Assembly: GCF_001307195.1 (NCBI RefSeq)
Contig: NZ_CP012808.1
Coordinates: 1,178,001-1,242,000, forward strand
From: Acinetobacter equi
GTDB taxonomy: Bacteria; Pseudomonadota; Gammaproteobacteria; Pseudomonadales; Moraxellaceae
DNA length: 64,000 nt
Direction: 5' to 3'
Position numbers and translations under genes: made by a program. The notes beneath the pieces are model-generated. The model was not told the origin of the DNA, did not search any database, and worked only from the letters and a program-made list of their open reading frames with translations. This document shows, in pieces, positions 57,669 to 64,000 of the stretch (position 1 is its first letter; the number at the start of each line of letters is the position of its first letter).

Positions 57669-59519
57669 CTATTTTACACTATCTCTTGTGACATCAAGAC
57701 GCTGAGAATTTAAATGTCGTTTTAAATTGACACCAGTTACAGGCTCATCACGATTTTGAGCATCATTTTCAAACAAATGTTCGAGCTCTGCTAGAGCATT
57801 ACGATGAGTACTATATATTTTTTGTTCATCTGTATATACATGTTGTTGTTGAGCAAGGAGCTTTTCATCATAATCTCTAAATAGCTCAATACTTTTATAA
57901 GCATCTTCTTCGCTGATCCCCATTTGGCAAAGTGTTTGATATGCCATACCAAGTGAGGATAAATACGTTTCACGCCAAATATATTCAACACCAAGATCAC
58001 GTAATAAGTGAACATGATGTCGATCACGGGCACGAACCAAGAGTTTGAGATCTGGATAATTTAATTTGATATGACGAGCGATATTCATGCAATCTTCAAT
58101 ATCATCAATGGTCAGTAAAAATAACTTCGCATGTTCAATACCTGCAGCTCTTAAAATATCAGGTTGAGTTGCATCACCATAATAAACTTTACCACCATAA
58201 TTTCTGACGAAGTCAATTTTTTCTAAGTTGTTATCTATGGCTGTAAATTTCAAATGCTGAAGATACGAAACACGAGCAACAATTTGTCCAAATCGCCCAA
58301 AGCCTGCAATGATAATTGGGTGATGAACTTCTGATTCGGGAATTTCATCATAAATTGGTGCTTTTTCTTTCTCTAAAAATATGTTCATTAATTTTGTCAC
58401 AAGCAAATATAATAATGGTGTTAATACCATAGAAAGTGTGACGATTAATGTGAGTGGTTCTAGCATAGCTTGAGTAATAATTTTCTCAGTTTTAGCAACA
58501 CTTAAAACAACAAAAGCAAACTCACCACCTTGAGCTAAGCAGGTTCCTAGCAATAAACTATTTCGCCATGAAAATTTGTAGTAACGAGCAATTGCTGTTA
58601 GTGCAATAAGTTTAATGGTGAGTAAAGCGAGTGTTCCGCCAACAATGAACCAAGGAATTTCAACCAGTAACGAAAGTTGGGTTGTCATACCAACAGCCAT
58701 AAAGAACAGCCCAAGGAGTAGCCCTTTAAATGGAGCGATACTGGCTTCTAGTTCATGTCTAAATTCAGAATCTGCTAATAGTACGCCTGTTAGAAATGCA
58801 CCAAGCGTCGTACTAATTCCAAGTAAATCCATTAATGCTACAACAGTGAGAACAATAAATAGTCCTACTGCGGTAATTAACTCGTGAGCACCACTTTTGG
58901 CGACAAAGCGGAAAAATGGACGCATCAAATAGCGACTAAACAAGAATAATCCTGTAAAGGCGGCAACAATTGCTGCGAAATATGCAATGCCATGATGTGC
59001 TGATTCACTTCCTGCTAATAATGGTAGTATGGCAATGAGTGGAATAGCAGCAATATCTTGGAATAATAAAATGGAAAAGGATTGTTGCCCGTAAGTGCTA
59101 TTAAGTTGTTGTTTTTCAGTTAAAAGTTGTAAGGCAAATGCGGTGGATGAAAGTGCTAGTGCACAACCTATGACAAAACTAGCCTGAATACTTTGCTGTA
59201 ATGCAAAGAAAATAAGCGTAATCAGAAGAATAGAAGTGATTCCAACCTGAAGACTACCCATTAAAAAAATGGATTTTCTCATTTCCCATAGACGTTGTGG
59301 TCTGAGTTCAAGACCAATCAGGAACATCAGCAGAATAACGCCTAATTCAGAAATTTCTTGAATTTGTTCAGGATTACTCGCGAGATTAAAAACACTAGGA
59401 CCTAATAAAATACCTGTGAACAGATATCCTAGAACTGTAGCAATACCAAAACGTTTCAGTAATGGAACTAAGAGCAAAGCTGCACCGAGAAAAATTGTAA
59501 CTTGCAACAGTAAAGACAT
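57669..59519 (-). CDS. CPA2-family K+/H+ antiporter, KefB/KefC-like
   Basis: 616 residues. About 12 membrane segments (1-385) of the Na_H_Exchanger type, with the conserved LLMFLIGLELRPQRLWEMRK, SSTAFALQLL and CLAQGGEFAFVVLS parts. A cytoplasmic TrkA-N/RCK domain (about 400-520) carries the nucleotide-binding GFGRFGQIVARV and YGDATQPDILRAAG. No TrkA-C is evident; the tail is Gln/Glu/His-rich. Probably a glutathione-gated or nucleotide-controlled K+ efflux system. No kefF/kefG-type ancillary gene is adjacent, so the exact Kef name is not assigned. Confidence 0.9.
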   Translation of the reverse strand: MSLLLQVTIFLGAALLLVPLLKRFGIATVLGYLFTGILLGPSVFNLASNPEQIQEISELGVILLMFLIGLELRPQRLWEMRKSIFLMGSLQVGITSILLITLIFFALQQSIQASFVIGCALALSSTAFALQLLTEKQQLNSTYGQQSFSILLFQDIAAIPLIAILPLLAGSESAHHGIAYFAAIVAAFTGLFLFSRYLMRPFFRFVAKSGAHELITAVGLFIVLTVVALMDLLGISTTLGAFLTGVLLADSEFRHELEASIAPFKGLLLGLFFMAVGMTTQLSLLVEIPWFIVGGTLALLTIKLIALTAIARYYKFSWRNSLLLGTCLAQGGEFAFVVLSVAKTEKIITQAMLEPLTLIVTLSMVLTPLLYLLVTKLMNIFLEKEKAPIYDEIPESEVHHPIIIAGFGRFGQIVARVSYLQHLKFTAIDNNLEKIDFVRNYGGKVYYGDATQPDILRAAGIEHAKLFLLTIDDIEDCMNIARHIKLNYPDLKLLVRARDRHHVHLLRDLGVEYIWRETYLSSLGMAYQTLCQMGISEEDAYKSIELFRDYDEKLLAQQQHVYTDEQKIYSTHRNALAELEHLFENDAQNRDEPVTGVNLKRHLNSQRLDVTRDSVK

Positions 59520-59572
59520 GGATTAATCCTAAGTGTATTTATTTGCTATATTTTTGAAAATAGAAGATATAT

Positions 59573-61795
59573 TTAGCTCAATTCCTGAGGATCTATATCT
59601 AAGCTTAGTTTCATATTTGATGGCTTTTGATGCAACATATTTTGCCACCATTGTCGGATGTAAAAATGTAATTTAGCTCGATCTTGTGATAACAAAACCA
59701 TATGTGCTTGATAACGTCCAGCTTTACGTTCCATTGGTGCAGGAATAGGTCCCCAAATATCAATAAGCTCATTTGCATTTGTTCTTAGGTTTTGAGCATA
59801 TCCTTGTAAAAAGTCTTGATTCAATTGTTGATTTTTAGATTCACATCGAATGAGTGCTGTATAACGATAAGGTGGTAATAATGCCGCTTTACGTTCTTTT
59901 AAAGTCTGATGAGCAAAAGCACGATAGTCATGATTTACCAAAGTGCTTAATAGGGGATGATCTGGACGTAAAGTCTGTAAATACACATCACCTTTTTTCT
60001 CTCCACGACCTGCACGACCTGAAACTTGAACAATGAGCTGTGCCGTTCGTTCAGGGGCTCTAAAATCAACACTTAATAAGCCCGAATCTATATCTAAAAT
60101 GGTAACAAGTGTGACATAAGGAAAATGATGTCCTTTGGCTAACATTTGTGTACCAAGTAAAATTACAGGTTCGCTGGTTTGAATACGATCATAAATTTTT
60201 TGCCAGCTACCAACACGACTTGTGGAATCTCGATCAACACGGATAACGTCAACATTAGGAAATAATTCATTCAAGCTTTCCTCAACTTTTGCTGTTCCCA
60301 TACCAATTGGTTTGAGTTCTTCGTGATTACATTGCGGGCAGTGATCAGGCTTACGGTGAATCGTACCGCAATGATGGCAGTGTAAGTGAGAATATGGCTG
60401 ATAATGTAGAGTGAAATTGGCATCACAATTTGGACATTTTGCTTGCCATGCGCAGCTATCACAGATAAGTACAGGTGCATATCCACGTCGATTTAAAAAG
60501 ATAAGAACTTGTTCTTTGCGTTCAATTCGTCTTTTTATTTCACCAATGAGTAATTGGCTGATGCCATGTTGTTTTGGACTCACTTTTAAATCAAGTACAT
60601 GCATTTTGGGCATAAGGGCTGAACCTGCACGCTGATTGAGTTCTAATAATTTGAGTTTGCCTTGTTCTACAAGCGCATAGCAGTCAATACTTGGTGTTGC
60701 GGAGCCTAGAATAATTGGACATTTTTCTAAATGTGCACGATATAAAGCGACATCTTTTGCATGATAACGAAAACCTTCTTGTTGTTTAAAAGAAAGATCA
60801 TGTTCTTCATCTAAAATAATTAAACCTAGGTTTGGCAGGGGAGTATAGATTGCTGAGCGCGTCCCTAAAATAATAGATGCTTTTCCCGATTGAGCATGTT
60901 GCCATGCTTGTAAGCGTTTTGAGTCATTTAAACCTGAATGTAACAAGACAATATTACAATGGAATCTAGATTGAAAACGGCTAATTGTTTGAGGAGTTAA
61001 ACCAATTTCAGGCACAAGAACAAGAACTTGTTTTCCCTGTTTTAGGACTCGTTCCATGACTTGTAAATAGACTTCAGTTTTACCACTCCCCGTCAATCCA
61101 TCTAATAAAAATGCTTGGTACTTATTTTGTGCTTTTAATATGGTATCAATGGCCTTTCTTTGATCTTCATTTGCTGTGAGAGGCATTTGTGCCAAAGTCA
61201 TTGGCATTGGGCTTAAATCTTGTTTTTCATGCACACATTTGCAAATGTCTTTTTTGGCTAAAGCTTTTAATGTTGCAGTTTCAATACCTGCTAAATTCAA
61301 AATATTTTCTGTTGTTCCTTGAGGATGAAGCTTTAGAATTTTATAAGCTTCTTGTTGTTTATCTGAGCGTTTAATTTTTGTTTCAGCATGCTCATCCAGT
61401 AAGATCCAAACTCGAGTTAATAGATCAGCGGGCTTTCCTTGACGTAATAACGTAGGTAAAGCACTTTGTATAACTTCTCCAATTGGAAATTGGTAATATT
61501 GTGCTGACCATGTCAATAAACTTAAAACTTTTTCATCTAAAATTGCATGTTCATCTAAAATTTCTGTAATAAATTTTAGTTTGAATTTTGTTTGAATGGG
61601 TTGATTGGTTGGAAGTTTTTCTACAACAATGCCAACTAGATTTTGGCGACCAAAAGAAACTGAAACTCGAGCACCAAGATGAATATGCTGATACTGCTCT
61701 TCTGTCACCAAATAATCGAAAGTGTCGTAAAGGTGTACAGGCACAGCAACACGAATACGATAATTGGTTGAGTTTGTTTCTAAAGTTGTTGGCAT
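59573..61795 (-). CDS. priA: Primosomal protein N' (replication restart helicase PriA)
   Basis: 740 residues. Rebuilds replication forks by binding fork structures and loading DnaB via PriB/DnaT. N-terminal 3'-end-binding domain (about 15-110), SF2 helicase with motif I GLTGSGKTEVYL, motif II LDEEHD, and a zinc-binding insert with eight cysteines (CDSC, CPNC, CHHC, CPQC, about 440-490), then GTQMLAKGHHFP and VSGRAGRGEKKG motifs. All functional parts are intact. Divergent from gspF. Confidence 0.96.
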   Translation of the reverse strand: MPTTLETNSTNYRIRVAVPVHLYDTFDYLVTEEQYQHIHLGARVSVSFGRQNLVGIVVEKLPTNQPIQTKFKLKFITEILDEHAILDEKVLSLLTWSAQYYQFPIGEVIQSALPTLLRQGKPADLLTRVWILLDEHAETKIKRSDKQQEAYKILKLHPQGTTENILNLAGIETATLKALAKKDICKCVHEKQDLSPMPMTLAQMPLTANEDQRKAIDTILKAQNKYQAFLLDGLTGSGKTEVYLQVMERVLKQGKQVLVLVPEIGLTPQTISRFQSRFHCNIVLLHSGLNDSKRLQAWQHAQSGKASIILGTRSAIYTPLPNLGLIILDEEHDLSFKQQEGFRYHAKDVALYRAHLEKCPIILGSATPSIDCYALVEQGKLKLLELNQRAGSALMPKMHVLDLKVSPKQHGISQLLIGEIKRRIERKEQVLIFLNRRGYAPVLICDSCAWQAKCPNCDANFTLHYQPYSHLHCHHCGTIHRKPDHCPQCNHEELKPIGMGTAKVEESLNELFPNVDVIRVDRDSTSRVGSWQKIYDRIQTSEPVILLGTQMLAKGHHFPYVTLVTILDIDSGLLSVDFRAPERTAQLIVQVSGRAGRGEKKGDVYLQTLRPDHPLLSTLVNHDYRAFAHQTLKERKAALLPPYRYTALIRCESKNQQLNQDFLQGYAQNLRTNANELIDIWGPIPAPMERKAGRYQAHMVLLSQDRAKLHFYIRQWWQNMLHQKPSNMKLSLDIDPQELS

Positions 61796-61948
61796 AGCGA
61801 TGTCAATAATCCTATAACAGTATAATCGTCGTGCTAGAAAGTGCGTTATGTTAGAGTATATGGAATAATATAATGCAGAATATGAATAATTTTAGTGTTT
61901 TCAGTGTGACTGAACTAAAATAAAAATGAGGATGAAAAGAGCATCACA

Positions 61949-63154
61949 ATGCCAGCATATCAGTTTACCGCTATAGATGGATTAGGAAAGCAAAAAAAAG
62001 GTGTGCTTGAAGGGGATTCTGCACGTCAAATTCGTCAACAATTACGAGAACAGGAACTTATTCCTATTTCAGTAGAGCCTGTTGAGCAAAGACAAAACAT
62101 ATCAAAAAGCACGTGGTTTCAAAAAAAATTAACAGCCTATGATTTGGCATTAATGACCAGACAATTATCTGTATTAATTGCTGCGTCTATTCCATTGGAA
62201 GAGGCGGTTAAAGCAGTTGCAAAACAAAGTGAAAAAGCACATGTACAAAGAGTATTGTTATCTATTCGTTCAAAAGTTTTGGAAGGGTATTCTTTTGCGA
62301 ATGCTTTGCAACAATCAGGACGTTTTCCAGATTTATATATTGCAACAATAGCTGCAGGTGAGCGCTCAGGGCACTTAGATTTAATTTTAGATCAGTTGGC
62401 TGAATATACTGAAAATCGATTTGCGATGCAGAAAAAAATTCAAGGTGCCATGATTTACCCTATGATTCTTATGCTGATGTCTTTTGCAATTGTGATGGGG
62501 TTAATGACGTATGTCGTCCCTGATATTGTAAAAACTTTTGAGCATAATAAAGATGCTTTGCCTTTGCTCACAATTGCCTTAATGAAGACGAGTGATTTTA
62601 TTCGAGCATCTTGGCAGTATTTGACTTTAGCTGGTATGGGGGGGATTATTTTATTAATTCGATTTTTAAGAACAACAGCAGGGCATTATGCTTTTGATCG
62701 AATAATACTCAAACTGCCATTATTTGGTAAGCTTTCACGTGGTATTAATGCTGCACGATTTGCAAGTACGTTATCTATCTTGACTCAGTCTGGAGTACCC
62801 TTGGTCGATGCGCTCAAAATTGGGGCTGCTGTAAGTAACAATTGGGTGATACGAGATGCTGTGAATTTGTCTGCTGAAAAAGTCACAGAGGGTGGAAATT
62901 TATCAACACAGTTGGAGCGTAGTGGTTATTTCCCTCCTATGATGGTACAAATGATTCGAAGTGGTGAAGCATCAGGTGAATTAGATCTAATGTTAAGTCG
63001 AGCATCGAGTATGCAAGATAGAGAAGTGACCACATTTATTTCAACTTTATTGGCATTATTAGAACCATTAATGCTTGTTTTTATGGCAGGTATTGTTTTG
63101 GTAATTGTAATGGCGGTGATGTTGCCAATTGTGAATATGAACAATATGATTTGA
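61949..63154 (+). CDS. gspF: Type II secretion inner-membrane platform protein GspF
   Basis: 401 residues, same fold as PilC: two GspF domains (about 70-190 and 270-395) and three membrane segments. The MPAYQFTAIDGLGKQKKG start and LTRQLSVLIAAS-like LMTRQLSVLIAASIPLEEAV are typical of GspF rather than PilC. It connects the GspE ATPase with the pseudopilus. In Acinetobacter T2SS genes are scattered; this gspF-gspG pair is one of the pieces, and gspC-E and H-K are not in the window. Confidence 0.94.
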   Translation: MPAYQFTAIDGLGKQKKGVLEGDSARQIRQQLREQELIPISVEPVEQRQNISKSTWFQKKLTAYDLALMTRQLSVLIAASIPLEEAVKAVAKQSEKAHVQRVLLSIRSKVLEGYSFANALQQSGRFPDLYIATIAAGERSGHLDLILDQLAEYTENRFAMQKKIQGAMIYPMILMLMSFAIVMGLMTYVVPDIVKTFEHNKDALPLLTIALMKTSDFIRASWQYLTLAGMGGIILLIRFLRTTAGHYAFDRIILKLPLFGKLSRGINAARFASTLSILTQSGVPLVDALKIGAAVSNNWVIRDAVNLSAEKVTEGGNLSTQLERSGYFPPMMVQMIRSGEASGELDLMLSRASSMQDREVTTFISTLLALLEPLMLVFMAGIVLVIVMAVMLPIVNMNNMI

Positions 63155-63179
63155 TGATAAAAATATGCGAGAAATTGGA

Positions 63180-63611
63180 ATGAAAATGAAAAGGCTAAAT
63201 AAGCAATCAGGCTTTACCTTAATTGAAGTGATGGTTGTGATTGTTATTTTGGGTGTTTTAGCCGCGTTGGTTGTTCCTAATGTGATGGGTAAAGTAGATT
63301 CATCTAAAATTAAAACAACAGAAATCACATTAAATAGTGTGGCAAAAGAGTTAGATGCTTTTAAAATGGATAATAACCGCTATCCAAATTCTCAGGATGG
63401 TGGATTAGAAGCTTTAGTTACTCAGCCTGCAAATGCTAAAAATTATCCGATTGGTGGATACTTAAAGAAATATCCTAAAGACAGTTGGGATAATGACTTG
63501 CAATATGTTAATCCAGGCTCAGATGGTCGTCCTTATGATTTATATTCATTAGGTGCAGATGGAAAAGAAGGTGGTGAAGGTACCGATGCTGATATTTACT
63601 ATAAATACTAA
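63180..63611 (+). CDS. gspG: Type II secretion major pseudopilin GspG
   Basis: About 143 residues. Leader ending in Gly directly before FTLIEVMVVIVILG, so processed by PilD with Phe+1 and Glu+5 conserved. The globular part has the NRYPNSQDGGLEALV segment and the calcium-binding loop near the C-terminus (GGEGTDADI). Starts at ATG 63165, 63180 or 63186 are possible; TTGGA just before 63180 favours the later two. 10-25 bp after gspF and probably co-transcribed. Major subunit of the T2SS pseudopilus. Confidence 0.95.
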   Translation: MKMKRLNKQSGFTLIEVMVVIVILGVLAALVVPNVMGKVDSSKIKTTEITLNSVAKELDAFKMDNNRYPNSQDGGLEALVTQPANAKNYPIGGYLKKYPKDSWDNDLQYVNPGSDGRPYDLYSLGADGKEGGEGTDADIYYKY

Positions 63612-63625
63612 TTCATTGTGAAAAA

Positions 63626-63653
63626 TGAAGAGTGTTTTCTATAGCACTCTTCA
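63626..63653 (+). terminator. Hairpin after gspG
   Basis: TGAAGAGTG and CACTCTTCA form a 9-bp stem with a 10-base loop. The tail is A/T mixed and not a T-run, so it may protect the 3' end rather than terminate strongly. Confidence 0.45.
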
Positions 63654-63710
63654 AATAATAAAAATAATTCTTTAAAAATATCAGAATTAAATTTTTATAA
63701 AGAGTCTGTT

Positions 63711-64000
63711 ATGTATAAAAAAATATTTAAATTAAGCTTAATTTTTTTTATTCCCTTCTATTTGATCAGCTGTACTGCAATGGTTTGGCATGAAGGTAAT
63801 GGCATGTTCTCAATGGGGAAAGTTTGGGAAGAACAAAACAAAACGATATATAAAAAAAAGCTTCTGAAAAAAGATGAGTTATTGGGTTTGGTGCAAACTC
63901 AGTCGAGTCAAGATACTCAATTATTTATTATTGGAAAAAAGTACGGTTATAAAGTTTTGAGTGGGCAAGATGAGGCATTAAAAATTGTTAATTCGAATAC
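63711..64000 (+). CDS. Putative lipoprotein, partial (runs off the window end)
   Basis: Open for 96 codons from the ATG at 63711 with no stop before the window ends. Lipoprotein signal: Lys-rich start, hydrophobic core and lipobox LISC, Cys at residue 21. The mature part aligns with the lipoprotein at 33147: K-rich start, then the FIIGKKYGYKVLSG segment opposite FVVIGTDNAYLIDG. A member of the same unnamed family. Not part of the T2SS despite its position after gspG. Confidence 0.75.
   Translation, partial: MYKKIFKLSLIFFIPFYLISCTAMVWHEGNGMFSMGKVWEEQNKTIYKKKLLKKDELLGLVQTQSSQDTQLFIIGKKYGYKVLSGQDEALKIVNSN

Overview
The window is AT-rich bacterial chromosome that fits the genus Acinetobacter (Moraxellaceae, Gammaproteobacteria). 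Signs of this are the gene orders ubiE-ubiJ-ubiB, recC-recB-recD, pilB-pilC-pilD-coaE, secG-tRNA-rimP-nusA-infB-rbfA and rpsO-pnp, an Acinetobacter-type polyphosphate:AMP phosphotransferase, a six-gene Mrp antiporter operon with fused mrpA/B, and an isolated gspF-gspG pair. I cannot name the species. I see no rRNA operon, insertion sequence, prophage or CRISPR array. This is mostly core genome, and the unusual features are small ones inside it.

Layout. 1-6.4 kb: a small lipoprotein, a DdlA-type D-Ala-D-Ala ligase, ruvX-yqgE, an exported protein, recN and ppnP. 6.4-12.7 kb: rlmB, a DMT transporter, then coaE-pilD-pilC-pilB on the minus strand. 12.9-20.2 kb: tpiA, secG, tRNA-Leu(GAG), four tandem initiator tRNA genes, two terminator hairpins, and rimP-nusA-infB-rbfA. 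20.3-27.4 kb: a frameshifted TPR gene and the Mrp Na+/H+ antiporter operon. 27.8-31.5 kb: hisIE followed directly by a UvrD-like helicase and an ABC/AAA-type ATPase. 31.6-41.5 kb: a flavin monooxygenase, a lipoprotein, a patatin-like protein, ubiEJB, a FFLEELY-like protein, pap and a DUF697-like protein. 41.7-50.9 kb: recCBD. 50.9-54.3 kb: a long intergenic stretch with two strong terminators (candidate small RNAs), then rpsO-pnp. 54.4-61.8 kb: two YdcH-type proteins, cbpM-cbpA, hslO, a Kef-type antiporter and priA. 61.9-64 kb: gspF-gspG and the start of a lipoprotein paralogous to the one at 33 kb.

Connections. PilD here should process pilins for the type IV pilus assembled by PilB/PilC and also the T2SS pseudopilin GspG at the other end of the window. 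The 13-20 kb block supplies initiator tRNA, IF2, NusA, RimP and RbfA, so it links translation initiation, transcription elongation and 30S maturation. RecN, RecBCD, PriA, RuvX and the UvrD-like helicase give the window a strong DNA repair and restart content.

Main oddities. (1) An exact, in-frame 84-bp tandem duplication in pilB doubles the Walker B region. (2) Four initiator tRNA genes lie in tandem, with a near-consensus promoter inside the last spacer and two terminators before rimP. (3) The ATPase paired with the helicase has Gln in place of the catalytic Glu and lacks the switch His. (4) A TPR gene is broken by two one-base losses, both in A-runs. (5) Two unassigned terminator-ended transcripts lie between recD and rpsO. 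All calls come from reading the sequence; no database search was run.
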